Source of the DNA: an uncultured Clostridia bacterium
Lineage (GTDB): Bacteria > Bacillota > Clostridia > Peptostreptococcales > Anaerovoracaceae
NCBI GenBank assembly: GCA_938046095.1
Contig: CALIXS010000004.1
Location: 1-64,000, forward strand
Reading direction: 5' to 3'
DNA length: 64,000 nucleotides
Shown in pieces: positions 6,194 to 15,608 of this stretch (positions are counted from its first letter, which is position 1; every line of letters starts with the position of its first letter). The notes under the pieces are model-generated. The model did not search any database. It was given only the letters and a program-made list of their open reading frames with translations, and was not told the origin of the DNA. The translations under genes were made by a program, and so were the position numbers.

Positions 6194-8983
6194 CTACATT
6201 TTCCTTAAATCCAACTCCATCTGCATCTGATCAAATGCTTTCTTATAGGCAATCAAATGTTTAAAGCTGGAATTAATTCTCACCTCATCGTGGGAAATCA
6301 GAGCATACTCCCAGGGCTTACCGCCGTTTTCAGCGTTCCATTCAGAAACGGCCTGACAATACTTCATGGCCGCCCTGGCCTTTTGTAATACGGTCTCGCT
6401 GTCCATTTCATTGCTGGCCTTTGTCTCTACCATAAAAATTCCGCTGGCAGTTTCCACTATGAAGTCCGGCTCGTAGCGACTCACGCCACCCGGCCCGTAG
6501 TAAATATCAAATTGCTTTGCAGCCGGACGCATCCATTTCTGTACTTCACCATCGGTTTCCAGCACGATGGCAAAATCCCGCTCTGTGCCGCTATCGAACT
6601 TATACAGTGTATGGCAAGCCTTCTTAAACCCACTGAAAACTTTCGCTCTTACCTCTCCTGGTTTGATATTAGCACGGAGATCATAAATTTCATCCGATTT
6701 AAATTTTCCACCGAATCCTGTCTCAATCCGCGAGAAAGGCCTCATTTTGGATGCCCGGTAGTTGATTTCTTCATGATAAAAGTGCTCATTCATCTGAGCA
6801 TATATAATATCGGCCAAGGTCTTCTGTCTGTCATGCATCACCTTTTCTGTTTCCTCTTCGGTCAAGTACGACAAAAAGTGCTGCTTGGCATCATTGACCA
6901 GCGAATAGAGCAAATCGGCGCAGGAAGCGTAGTCAACATTATCATGGACAATGATAAAACGAATAATCTCATTTTCGACCGTATCACGCTTTTCCATCGC
7001 CATGCGTTCTGACTCAAAAGTAAATGTCCGACCGCCTTCCTGCAGCTCTGTACCAAGGAGAGTATCGTCGGAAGGATGCCAATTCAGACTTCTTGTATCC
7101 AGAGTGAACTCTGTAAAGCCTTGTTTTACCTCCGTAAAAGGCTGCACTACAGTCTGCGGAATGGGAATGACTTTATCAGTAAGTGCCTGAACACAGGTTT
7201 CAATCGCCTTTTCAACAACGACTTCCAGTTCCTCTTTCTTTAAATCCATCTCAGGGAACTGACGCATTGTCTCTGCAATAACAGTCTTCTTAACAAAAGA
7301 ACGAGTCTCTTCGTCATGGACAGCATCATATGTCTTCACCTGATGGCTCAGATCCATAACGGAACGTGATGCGTAGCTGGCGACAAATTTTGCCACCTCG
7401 CTGACCTTCTCCTTCGGTTTTTCCGGAGCACCATATTTTGCAGACTCCTCCTGCAGAGTGAAGGATAGCTGCTCGGTAAAACTGTAATCGGTAGTGGCAA
7501 CCTCATAAGCAGAAGGAAGCTCAACAGTTTCCCTTAGTTCTTCTTTCTGAGGCAGCTCAGTCTCTTCGATGTAGTAAACTTTCCGTACCAGCGAATTAGG
7601 ATCGTTCGCCAGATTAACAATTGCCTCATACTTGTCGTGGCTAACGATGGAGAGCCTATCTACCTCGTCTACTCCGGTACGCTCGCCGTAAGGCAAACGT
7701 AATCCCCGTCCTATGGTCTGTTCGGTTAAAGTCTCGGATGCAGAAGCACGGAGCGGAATAATGGTGTAGAGATTGGTGACGTCCCATCCTTCCTTTAGCA
7801 TATTCACGTGGATAACTATCTCGATCTTGTTATCCGGCTTTTCAAGGGAGAGAAGCCTCTCAATGTTTTCGTCTTTCTCTGCACCTCTCTGGGCAGAGTT
7901 AATCTCGATAACTTTGTCAGAGTAATATCCGCCAAAGAACTCGGCAGACTTGATATATTCCATCAGCTGCTTGGAATGGTCAGTATCTCTGGCAACCACA
8001 AGGACGAACGGCTTTACAATATCTTTTCCATGACTGCGGGCATAAACCTCCAGATGACTCTTGGTTTCCTCATGGATTCTCAAGCCATCATTCAGTTTTT
8101 CATGATCCAGCTGATCCGGCGTATATTCCTCCGGGCGAAAATCACGGCGAGTAAAAACCACAGGTACCTTAACATACTTTTCGTCCTTTAGCGCATGGGC
8201 GAGGCTATACTCATATACGACATTACGGAAGTCTACCTTCCGAGCCCCCTTCTGGATCTGAGGAGTAGCAGTCAGCTCAACTCCAAGAATTGGCTGCAAT
8301 TCATTGATGACATCAAAGCTTTTATCAGCATGATAATGATGGCTCTCATCCATGAAAATACAAAGATCGTCCAGTGATTTCAGATATGAGAAATAGGACT
8401 CTCCAAGCACTTCATTCAGTCGCTTGATTCTCGCTGGAGCTCCATCTTTTCCCTTCGAATCCGCGTTGAGCTTCGATATGTTGAAAATATTGATTACAAC
8501 ATCGTTTTTCCCAAATATCCCCTGTCGATAATCATTGTAGTTATCGCCATCGATAATTCTCGGCGGTTCGGCAAACAAATCAAGTCCCCGGAACACATAC
8601 TTCGGATTAGATGTGTTTCCCAGATCGGCTTTCAGCTTATTGTAGATAGTCAGGTTGGGAGCCATCACAAAGAAATTCTTGATTCCTTTTTCATAGCGTA
8701 AATATGCAATACAAGCTCCCATCAGCCGAGTTTTTCCAATACCCGTGGCCAGAGCAAAACAAAAGGATGGGAAATCACGTTCAAAGCTGCTGAGCGTAGG
8801 AAACAACGCATGAACGGCCTCCAGTTCTGCATCCAAGTCCGGATTCTTCGAAAGCGACAGTACGTCACAGAGCCTTGCGAAAATCTCAAGGCTCTCGTGC
8901 TGTGGATCACGCAGCGATAGGACATTGCTGATGTATTTTGAATGATAGGAGTAAAACCTATCCGTATATGGCGTTTTAAGCAT
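6194..8983 (-). CDS. Type III restriction enzyme, Res subunit
   Basis: This is the ATP-dependent translocase and nuclease subunit of a type III restriction-modification system. From the ATG at 8983 (929 residues) it shows Walker A ATGIGKT (~79-85), a DEAD-like box FMDESHHYH, motif III-like ELTATP, a helicase C-terminal part with HVNMLKEGWDVTNL and EQTIGRGLRLPYG, and a PD-(D/E)XK nuclease near the C-terminus (YEPDFIVETASGIFMVETKA). The start is chosen for its GGGAGG ribosome site and 8-bp overlap with the mod stop; an upstream TTG at 9028 is unlikely. It acts with the adjacent Mod, cutting when unmodified sites are met. The frame is intact. Confidence 0.92.
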   Translation of the reverse strand: MLKTPYTDRFYSYHSKYISNVLSLRDPQHESLEIFARLCDVLSLSKNPDLDAELEAVHALFPTLSSFERDFPSFCFALATGIGKTRLMGACIAYLRYEKGIKNFFVMAPNLTIYNKLKADLGNTSNPKYVFRGLDLFAEPPRIIDGDNYNDYRQGIFGKNDVVINIFNISKLNADSKGKDGAPARIKRLNEVLGESYFSYLKSLDDLCIFMDESHHYHADKSFDVINELQPILGVELTATPQIQKGARKVDFRNVVYEYSLAHALKDEKYVKVPVVFTRRDFRPEEYTPDQLDHEKLNDGLRIHEETKSHLEVYARSHGKDIVKPFVLVVARDTDHSKQLMEYIKSAEFFGGYYSDKVIEINSAQRGAEKDENIERLLSLEKPDNKIEIVIHVNMLKEGWDVTNLYTIIPLRASASETLTEQTIGRGLRLPYGERTGVDEVDRLSIVSHDKYEAIVNLANDPNSLVRKVYYIEETELPQKEELRETVELPSAYEVATTDYSFTEQLSFTLQEESAKYGAPEKPKEKVSEVAKFVASYASRSVMDLSHQVKTYDAVHDEETRSFVKKTVIAETMRQFPEMDLKKEELEVVVEKAIETCVQALTDKVIPIPQTVVQPFTEVKQGFTEFTLDTRSLNWHPSDDTLLGTELQEGGRTFTFESERMAMEKRDTVENEIIRFIIVHDNVDYASCADLLYSLVNDAKQHFLSYLTEEETEKVMHDRQKTLADIIYAQMNEHFYHEEINYRASKMRPFSRIETGFGGKFKSDEIYDLRANIKPGEVRAKVFSGFKKACHTLYKFDSGTERDFAIVLETDGEVQKWMRPAAKQFDIYYGPGGVSRYEPDFIVETASGIFMVETKASNEMDSETVLQKARAAMKYCQAVSEWNAENGGKPWEYALISHDEVRINSSFKHLIAYKKAFDQMQMELDLRKM

Positions 8984-10724
8984 CTTCGCTGTCCTCCCAT
9001 TCTTCCTCATCGAACTCTGGAGGATCAATGATGTTCAGGTTGTAATTATCGACACCAAACTCGCATTTCTGTAATACTGAAAGCGGTATCTTTCGCACAT
9101 TGATATTGTCGTACCGCTTGCTTAAACCATTATCAAATGCCGGTGCACATATCAGGAGATTTTCAAATACATCAACATCAGCGACAATCTCATCCAGCAT
9201 TTTCGCTGTCAAATACTGTGTTGTCACATAGATAAAACTATTGTCCTGGCTGTATCCCTGTTTCCAATACACTTCCTGATTCGGAGCATATGTAAATCCA
9301 TTGATCTTAGCAACAGCAGCAGCCAGCATCGTTGGGTTGTACTGTTCGGAGAATACCGAATTCCCGTGCTTGTCCCTCACAATCAAGGTAGGTGCAAGCT
9401 CGTAAAATTTGTAGCCACCTCCGCCTTGCCATTCAAAATCTTTCGTAATACCTCCTGAATCGATGCCATCGACTACACTTTTTAATCTCGGTAAACAATG
9501 TGTATAACAATGATCCCCCAATTCAACTCCAATCCACTTTCGTCCCATTTTATGAGCGGCAGCACAAGTAGTACCAGATCCAAGGAATGAATCTAAAACT
9601 AAATCTCCAGGGTCAGACAGCATGTCGATCACTCTACCTACCAGACTCTCGGGTTTTTTTCCATTGGGGAATTGTACATTCCCCTCCTTCGTCAGGTTGT
9701 TATACTGAATATCATCCCAAAGATTCCCAGAGTTATCCAATTTAAAAATACTGTTCCCATCTTGAGATACAACATCTCTCAACCATGCTACGAGATTACT
9801 ATCCTTGTAATATGAACGGATGGTTTTACCGGCGTTACGCCCTTTGATAGGAACATACTCAATGCTAAACAGTCCGGTATTGTTAAACTCCTTAGTTTCT
9901 TCAATGACTTTTGTCCTAATGGATGTCTGTGCATTTGTAGTTCTAAACACGGAATCAATATAAGTGTAATATGCCTTCTGTAAGTTCCCATCGAACTCGT
10001 CACGTGCAATTTGTCCAACGGAGCAAATTTCAAAGTCCGCATGTTTAAACAATTTTATTTCATCACCGTTCCCAGCGTAAAAGCTTTTTATATATGTTCC
10101 TTCATCAATACTCTTCAACACGCTCGTGTACTTCCAACTTTTACCTTCCCTCGAATAGGAATCAATATAATCCATCAATTCCTGTCTCTTTTGTGGAATA
10201 GTGTGAAGAGCAAACTTGCTCAAATCCCGAGCATACATCAGTATGAACTCAATATTATCTTGAAGACTTTTTCCTAAATTACTTCCACTAACTCCGGCAA
10301 TTTTCGTCTTTACTGATATGATGTTGACAAAATTATTGCGACCGAATATTTCATCCATTAAGACCTTCAGATAGGCCATCTCAATAGCATCGATCTGCAC
10401 ACAAATGCCACCTTCCGGAGCGAGAAGATTTTTCAATATTTCCAATCTGGCTTTCATTAATCCAAGCCAAATGGAGTGTTCTAAATTATCGTCATAGTGC
10501 TCAAACGCTGCCCCCGTATTGTAAGGCGGATCAATATAAATACACTTCACCTGTCCAGCAAATTGCTGCTCCAGTGCCTTCAGAGCGAGAAGGTTATCTC
10601 CATGAATCAGCATATTTCTGGCATTGGGATCGCCATAGTCCTTGGAAGGATCATGCAGCAAAATCCGAGGTTCTACCTGCGGCTGCTCATCTTTCCCAAT
10701 CCATGTAAGTTCTAATATTTGCAT
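8976..10724 (-). CDS. Type III DNA methyltransferase, Mod subunit
   Basis: A 582-residue N6-adenine or N4-cytosine methyltransferase of the beta class: the catalytic motif DPPYNTG (65-71) precedes the SAM-binding motif DSFLGSGTT in the C-terminal half. The segment between them (about 120-350) should hold the target-recognition domain. In type III systems Mod sets the site for both methylation and cleavage by Res. The ATG at 10724 has a GGAGGG ribosome site. It follows the SNF2 gene by 19 bp and overlaps res by 8 bp, so the three are surely one transcript. Confidence 0.92.
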   Translation of the reverse strand: MQILELTWIGKDEQPQVEPRILLHDPSKDYGDPNARNMLIHGDNLLALKALEQQFAGQVKCIYIDPPYNTGAAFEHYDDNLEHSIWLGLMKARLEILKNLLAPEGGICVQIDAIEMAYLKVLMDEIFGRNNFVNIISVKTKIAGVSGSNLGKSLQDNIEFILMYARDLSKFALHTIPQKRQELMDYIDSYSREGKSWKYTSVLKSIDEGTYIKSFYAGNGDEIKLFKHADFEICSVGQIARDEFDGNLQKAYYTYIDSVFRTTNAQTSIRTKVIEETKEFNNTGLFSIEYVPIKGRNAGKTIRSYYKDSNLVAWLRDVVSQDGNSIFKLDNSGNLWDDIQYNNLTKEGNVQFPNGKKPESLVGRVIDMLSDPGDLVLDSFLGSGTTCAAAHKMGRKWIGVELGDHCYTHCLPRLKSVVDGIDSGGITKDFEWQGGGGYKFYELAPTLIVRDKHGNSVFSEQYNPTMLAAAVAKINGFTYAPNQEVYWKQGYSQDNSFIYVTTQYLTAKMLDEIVADVDVFENLLICAPAFDNGLSKRYDNINVRKIPLSVLQKCEFGVDNYNLNIIDPPEFDEEEWEDSEDA

Positions 10725-10743
10725 TTTATTGCCCTCCGCATGT

Positions 10744-13587
10744 CTATATGATCTCGAAAGAAATCGTCATAATATGTCGCGTCACCATATGGCCTTCGAG
10801 CTTCTGTCGGATCTCTTCCTGAAGATGCTCGTTTTGTTCATCAATAGCGTCCTGCTGCTCATACAGGTTTCTGCGCATCTCTTTCCGCCTTGTCTCAAGA
10901 CGATTGATTTCTTCCTTCATATCGAGAATTTCTTCCAGCGTTTTGTCACCACTGCCGGTCTTGAATTCCCGCCTTTTTTCCTTGATTAGCTTGCCCAGTT
11001 CTTTTATGTCGCGCTCCAAGCCTTCCTTCAAATCTTCGGAGTACGCATCCAGCTTTTCACATTCTGCGAGATAGTATTCCTTATTGGCATTCTGAATCTG
11101 CTGCTTTTTTAATTCCATACGCTCATCACGCTTCTGGATAAACTCTGCGGTTTCCGATGGCACTCCATCAGAAACTTCTCCGGGAAGCTCAAGCATACGA
11201 TTGATCAAATCCTCATCTAAAGCTGTCCCATTTGCAGTCTCCACGGTAAAAATCAGATGTTCCTGATCACCTATACCTTCATAGGCAAGTTTGTCTATTG
11301 ACAAAACCCCACTCAGTCCAGAATGCGCATCAAAGAACGAATGTCTACGTTCCGATCCGGTATTGTCAAAGCGAATATGCACCGGTGGCACGTCCGCTTT
11401 CATTGCTTCCTCCAGCCACTTGCGGAAGAATCCATCTTCCTTTCGCAGGAAGATATCGCCTTCCTCTTCGGCCTTTTTCCATTGAAGGTTATAGGTGGAG
11501 ACCGTTCCGTCTGTATTCGTCAGCTGTAGCCGTCCTTCATTCAAGGACATCACGCGATCCGCTCCGTGGATTAAGAAGAAGTAATACATCCACTGACTGA
11601 ACTTATCGAGGCTGGCCACCGTATCCTTCTGGCAATTGGCCAGTTTGAGGGCTACATCTTCATCAAAATTCTCCAGAATAGACTGTCTTGCCTCCAGCAT
11701 CTTTTCATTGATCTGATCAGCAAGTTCATTCTGCAACTCATCAAACTCTCTCTGTATGTCCTCTTGTGTCTTACACTTCTGATAGATTTCAGCTATGCGT
11801 TTTTCAAAATCAACTCCCGATTCAAGTGAGCCAAGCACCTCGTCGGAAGATCCGAACACGCCACTGAATAGCCGGAATTTCTCATCCAAAAGCTGATATA
11901 CCCTTTGATCGGCAGCGTTCTTGTTGTTCAGGAAGTTAATGACCACGACATCGTTTTTCTGTCCATATCTGTGACAGCGTCCGATACGCTGTTCAATCCT
12001 CTGCGGATTCCACGGAAGGTCATAGTTCACGATAATACTGCAAAATTGAAGGTTGATACCCTCTGCTGCGGCTTCCGTCCCGATAAGGATACTTGCCTCA
12101 TCTCTGAATGCTTCTACTACCGCAGCCTTCATATCGGCCTGCCTGGAACCCGATATCGTACCGTCGCCTTTGTGTCTTTCTTTCCAAGAAGCATATATTT
12201 CCTTGGACATCACGTCGTTGTTGGAACCGTTGAGAAACACTATCTTTCCTTCATATCCGTTATGGGAAAGAAGGTTATAGAGATAATCCTGCGTCCTTCT
12301 CGACTCCGTGAAAATGACTGCCTTTTTCTGCCCGCCGAGCTCGGCTATCTTATCGAAACCCTTTTGAAGAGCGGTCAAAAGGTTTTCACCTTTTGAATTC
12401 GTGGTTATGCTCTTTGCCAATTCCGCAAATCCTCTCAGAAGAACAAGCTCTGCCTTGATTGCATCCCGGTCTCGCTCTAACTCGTGCGTAAGGATATCCT
12501 CACCGACTTCTTCTTCATCTTCGTACTCTGAAAAGGTATCAAAGTCGTCCATATCCAGTTCTTGCTCAATTCCCTGTAATAAGGCTTCCAAACGTGATAT
12601 CAGAGATTCAAGCGTCCCGCGAATGGCAAAAGAAGATGAAGCCAGAAGTTTCCTAAGCACCATTGTGATCAGGTTTCGCTGGCCTTCAGGCAAAGCATAT
12701 AACTTATCTGTCTGTAGGTAATCGGAAATATCGTTATACAGCCTTTCTTCATCCTTTGTCGGAGCGTATTCCTGCAAAATAGCAATGCGTTCTGTGTATT
12801 TCACATACTCAGATACCTGTGAGCGAAGCGTTCTCTTACAGAATGGCTGTAGCCTTGTTCTAAGACTGCGATTTCTCACATACGGATTGGCAACAGCAAC
12901 GTACATCTCCCGAAAAGTCTTTGCATCACCAAAGACATGATCGTCTATGATACTGGCAAGCCCATAAAGCTCCATCAAATTGTTCTGGAGCGGTGTCGCC
13001 GTAAGGAGGAGCTTCTTTCTGCCGTTCAAGGCAATCTTCAACTTATTTCCGGTTACATTATTAGTTTTGTATACATTACGGAGCTTGTGCGCCTCGTCCA
13101 TGATGACAAGATCCCAAGGGACATTCTTAATCTCGATTGCCTTCCGGGACGCAAAATTGTAGGAGCAGATTACAACCTGATTGGAAACTTCAAACGGATT
13201 TACTTTTCCTGCCTTCCGCTCCTTATTAAAATTAGCAGACTCCATAATCACAGAGTCAATATAGAATTTTTCACTAAGCTCGGCTCTCCATTGCATGCGA
13301 AGAGATGCCGGTACAATAAGTAATATACGACGCTTCCGTTCCGACCAATATTGCGCAAGAACAAGTCCGGCCTCTATCGTCTTTCCCAAGCCCACTTCAT
13401 CTGCCAAAAGAGCTCCATTGCTTAACGGAGACTTTATAGCAAAAAGCGCAGCATCCACTTGGTGCGGATTCAAGTCAACCTTAACGCCCGACATCGCCGA
13501 TGCCAGTCCGTCCACAGATGACTCCGATCTCTTTAATGTAATCTGCTCAGCGAAGTATCTCGCCTGATGCGGAGTATAGCTATCCAT
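10744..13587 (-). CDS. SNF2-family DEAD/DEAH helicase
   Basis: A ~947-residue Swi2/Snf2 ATPase: Walker A ADEVGLGKT (~62-70), box II MDEAHKLRN (~164), motif III LLTATPLQNNL, then GTEAAAEGINLQF and PQRIEQRIGRCHRYGQ (motifs V-VI) in the C-terminal RecA fold. A long coiled-coil region follows (from about residue 830). Such RapA/DrmD-like translocases occur in phage-defence loci. The ATG at 13587 is preferred over TTG at 13593 because an AGAGGA site sits six bases upstream, 2 nt after the regulator's stop. It leads the mod-res genes in one operon. It is not a standard type III component, so an extra role in translocation or target remodelling is inferred. Confidence 0.9.
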   Translation of the reverse strand: MDSYTPHQARYFAEQITLKRSESSVDGLASAMSGVKVDLNPHQVDAALFAIKSPLSNGALLADEVGLGKTIEAGLVLAQYWSERKRRILLIVPASLRMQWRAELSEKFYIDSVIMESANFNKERKAGKVNPFEVSNQVVICSYNFASRKAIEIKNVPWDLVIMDEAHKLRNVYKTNNVTGNKLKIALNGRKKLLLTATPLQNNLMELYGLASIIDDHVFGDAKTFREMYVAVANPYVRNRSLRTRLQPFCKRTLRSQVSEYVKYTERIAILQEYAPTKDEERLYNDISDYLQTDKLYALPEGQRNLITMVLRKLLASSSFAIRGTLESLISRLEALLQGIEQELDMDDFDTFSEYEDEEEVGEDILTHELERDRDAIKAELVLLRGFAELAKSITTNSKGENLLTALQKGFDKIAELGGQKKAVIFTESRRTQDYLYNLLSHNGYEGKIVFLNGSNNDVMSKEIYASWKERHKGDGTISGSRQADMKAAVVEAFRDEASILIGTEAAAEGINLQFCSIIVNYDLPWNPQRIEQRIGRCHRYGQKNDVVVINFLNNKNAADQRVYQLLDEKFRLFSGVFGSSDEVLGSLESGVDFEKRIAEIYQKCKTQEDIQREFDELQNELADQINEKMLEARQSILENFDEDVALKLANCQKDTVASLDKFSQWMYYFFLIHGADRVMSLNEGRLQLTNTDGTVSTYNLQWKKAEEEGDIFLRKEDGFFRKWLEEAMKADVPPVHIRFDNTGSERRHSFFDAHSGLSGVLSIDKLAYEGIGDQEHLIFTVETANGTALDEDLINRMLELPGEVSDGVPSETAEFIQKRDERMELKKQQIQNANKEYYLAECEKLDAYSEDLKEGLERDIKELGKLIKEKRREFKTGSGDKTLEEILDMKEEINRLETRRKEMRRNLYEQQDAIDEQNEHLQEEIRQKLEGHMVTRHIMTISFEII

Positions 13588-13589
13588 AA

Positions 13590-13814
13590 TCAATCCTCTG
13601 ATTTACTCTGGTTGTCTTCTGTTATCTCCATGATGTCCGATACATCACACCCCAATGCAACACATATCTTATCCAGTATTTCTGTGTTTACGTTTTCGTT
13701 TTTGCCCAGCTTCGTGATAGAAGCCGAGCTCACACCGGAGATTTCCTGTAGATCCTTCTTTTTCATATCTCTATCGATTAAAAGCTTCCATAATTTTTTG
13801 TAAGTGATTGCCAT
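13590..13814 (-). CDS. Small XRE-family regulator
   Basis: A 74-residue helix-turn-helix protein (KKDLQEISGVSSASITKLGK, then VALGCDVSDIMEI), the Cro/CI fold with hardly any other domain. It is the first gene of the SNF2-mod-res operon, ends 2 nt before the SNF2 start, and probably autoregulates through the divergent promoter region next to it. In restriction systems such controllers delay nuclease expression. A clear paralogue lies at 25752-25967 (shared pattern MAI-YK-LW-LL). Confidence 0.9.
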   Translation of the reverse strand: MAITYKKLWKLLIDRDMKKKDLQEISGVSSASITKLGKNENVNTEILDKICVALGCDVSDIMEITEDNQSKSED

Positions 13815-13865
13815 GATATTCCTCCGGAATCGTATCGTAGTGTTCTTTCACTGCTATCGGAGGTC

Positions 13866-13894
13866 ATTATATCATGCAGAAGATGAAAATGCAA
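13866..13894 (-). promoter_or_regulatory. Sigma-A-type promoter of the SNF2-mod-res operon
   Basis: On the minus strand TTGCAT (13889-13894) and TATAAT (13866-13871) are spaced by 17 bp, ahead of the XRE gene. This gives a leader of about 45 nt. It is the only strong promoter I see for the whole minus-strand operon. Confidence 0.7.
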
Positions 13895-13901
13895 GATTCA
13901 A

Positions 13902-13963
13902 TCAAGAGAACTCTCGATTTATTCGAAATATCTCTTGAAAATCAAGTCGTCATATGTTATTAT
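13902..13963 (+). promoter_or_regulatory. Promoter of the kinase-GNAT-ASCH operon with inverted repeat
   Basis: TTGAAA (13935-13940) and TATTAT (13958-13963) are 17 bp apart. An 8-bp inverted repeat, TCAAGAGA (13902-13909) and TCTCTTGA (13931-13938), overlaps the -35 box and lies between the two divergent promoters. It is a good candidate operator through which one regulator could control both operons. Confidence 0.6.
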
Positions 13964-13999
13964 TATTCGTGTAAATGTGGTCGCGGAGGAGGACTCGCA

Positions 14000-14533
14000 A
14001 TGATATTCGTTAGTGGCATTCACGGAGTCGGGAAATCCTTCTTCTGTGGCATGGTGCATAAGCAACTTGGAATCAACTGTTATTCTGCAAGCCAGCTTAT
14101 CACAACAAAGAGAAAGATTGGCTTTTCAGAAAATAAGCTGGTTCCGGACATTGAAGACAACCAGCCGCTTCTGATAGAAGCCATTTCCAATCTTCGTAAA
14201 AGTGAGCAAGAATTCATCCTCGATGGGCATTTTTGTCTTTTAGATGCATCTGGAAGCATCACAAGGATTCCATTGAAGACATACCTTGATCTGAAACCGG
14301 ATCGGATAATTCTTCTCACGGAGCGTCCGGAAGTCATTTCTCACAGAAGGCTGCATCGCGACGGCGTCAAGCAGGATCCTTCCGAGATAGAGACTTTCCA
14401 GAGCGAGGAAAAGTCCTATGCCGAAGAAATCTCTGCCCAGCTGAACATTCCGTTTATAGTGTCGACCGGGGCAGACGATCTGCCGAGAGTAATTAATTGG
14501 ATTGATAAAGGAGGGCTTTCGCATGGCCGGTAG
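14000..14533 (+). CDS. P-loop kinase-like ATP-binding protein
   Basis: From the ATG at 14000 (GGAGGA ribosome site; 177 residues) the protein begins MIFVSGIHGVGKSFF, a Walker A loop like that of nucleoside and adenylate kinases. EFILDGHFCLLD resembles a Walker B strand, and RPEVISHRRLHRDGVKQD a lid with arginines. This is the size and layout of small AAA_33/zeta-type kinases. The phosphate acceptor is unknown. The next gene starts before its stop, so it is co-expressed with a GNAT/ASCH-like protein and an ASCH protein, pointing to nucleotide or RNA chemistry. Earlier in-frame ATGs (from 13874) overlap the promoter region and are less likely. Confidence 0.75.
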   Translation: MIFVSGIHGVGKSFFCGMVHKQLGINCYSASQLITTKRKIGFSENKLVPDIEDNQPLLIEAISNLRKSEQEFILDGHFCLLDASGSITRIPLKTYLDLKPDRIILLTERPEVISHRRLHRDGVKQDPSEIETFQSEEKSYAEEISAQLNIPFIVSTGADDLPRVINWIDKGGLSHGR

Positions 14534-15608
14534 ATTTTATCTGAAAAAATTCTCAGAAATCGATCTGGAGGATGCGTTTTTTGACTCCTTAAAAAACAGC
14601 TATCCCGGTTTCGAAGCTTGGTTCAACAAGTTGTCCGCTGCCAATTCCACTGCTCTTGTCTTTGAGGATGAGCTGGGACTTGGTGCTTTCATTGCTCTTA
14701 AAAATGAAGAATGTGAGGAGATCCCGCTTCAGAATACTGTCCTTCCTGCAAAAAAACGTATCAAAATCCGTACCTTCCGTATAGCCGAGAGATACAGACG
14801 GCTTAGGATTGGTGAAGGTGCCATCGGACTCCTCCTCTGGAAATGGGTACAATCTGACGCTGAAGAAATCTATGTGACAGTCTTTGACCACCAGAAAACT
14901 CTTATTTCCCAACTGGAGAAATTCGGCTTTACGCTGGCTGGAGTCAATACGAACGGTGAAAATGTCTACATCAAAAGTCGCAACACAATTGATTTTAGTG
15001 ATCCCTATAAATCGTTCCCGTTCATCAAAGACGGTTTCGATTATGCAGGATATATCATCATCGAGGATCACTACCACGACACCATGTTTGCCTATTCAGA
15101 ACTTGCCAACAACACCTCTCTGCAAACAAAAATTAGCAGTAGCGTGAGCAATGGACTTAGTAAAATATATGTCGGGCAGGCACCTCGACCGAACCATAAG
15201 ATTGGGGAACCTGTTCTTGTCTATCGTCGTTATACCCAAGGCGATGGGAAACGCTACCGTTCCTGCGTGACCTCATTCTGTATTGTTACAGATGTCATCC
15301 AAGCGAAGTCGAATAATCGTTTTCTTATGACTTTCGAGGAACTAAAAGCCCGAATCGGCAACAAATCCGTATTTAACGAAAATGAGCTCTATAAGCAATA
15401 TACGAATTTCAAACATGTCACGATCGTCGAAATGCTGTACTATGGCTACTTCGGCTCCGGCAACAATGTAAACATGGACTGGCTTGACAGAAACAGCTTC
15501 TGGGCAAAGCAAAACCAGTATCCTACAGAGGTAAAGCTCACTCCTGACCAGTTCAAAAGCATCTTAACGGAGGGAAACGTCAATGTGCCAAATGTTATTA
15601 TCCATTAA
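14523..15608 (+). CDS. GNAT acetyltransferase with C-terminal PUA/ASCH-like domain
   Basis: A 361-residue protein starting at the ATG at 14523 behind AAGGAGGG, overlapping the kinase gene by 11 bp. Residues ~1-165 look like a GNAT domain (IKIRTFRIAERYRRLRIGEG, AIGLLLWKW, then SQLEKFGFTLAG). Residues ~190-361 have a PUA-like pattern (KIYVGQAPRPNHKIGEPVLV, YRRY, RSCVTSFCIVTDV). PUA-fold modules bind RNA or modified bases, so an acetyltransferase aimed at a nucleic acid or nucleotide is a reasonable inference. The frame is intact. Confidence 0.7.
   Translation: MAGRFYLKKFSEIDLEDAFFDSLKNSYPGFEAWFNKLSAANSTALVFEDELGLGAFIALKNEECEEIPLQNTVLPAKKRIKIRTFRIAERYRRLRIGEGAIGLLLWKWVQSDAEEIYVTVFDHQKTLISQLEKFGFTLAGVNTNGENVYIKSRNTIDFSDPYKSFPFIKDGFDYAGYIIIEDHYHDTMFAYSELANNTSLQTKISSSVSNGLSKIYVGQAPRPNHKIGEPVLVYRRYTQGDGKRYRSCVTSFCIVTDVIQAKSNNRFLMTFEELKARIGNKSVFNENELYKQYTNFKHVTIVEMLYYGYFGSGNNVNMDWLDRNSFWAKQNQYPTEVKLTPDQFKSILTEGNVNVPNVIIH

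Noticed and set aside
10744..13587. Naming the locus DISARM or BREX because of the SNF2 helicase.
   Set aside because: The DrmA/B/C, PglX/PglZ and BrxC-type genes are absent; the partners are type III Mod and Res.
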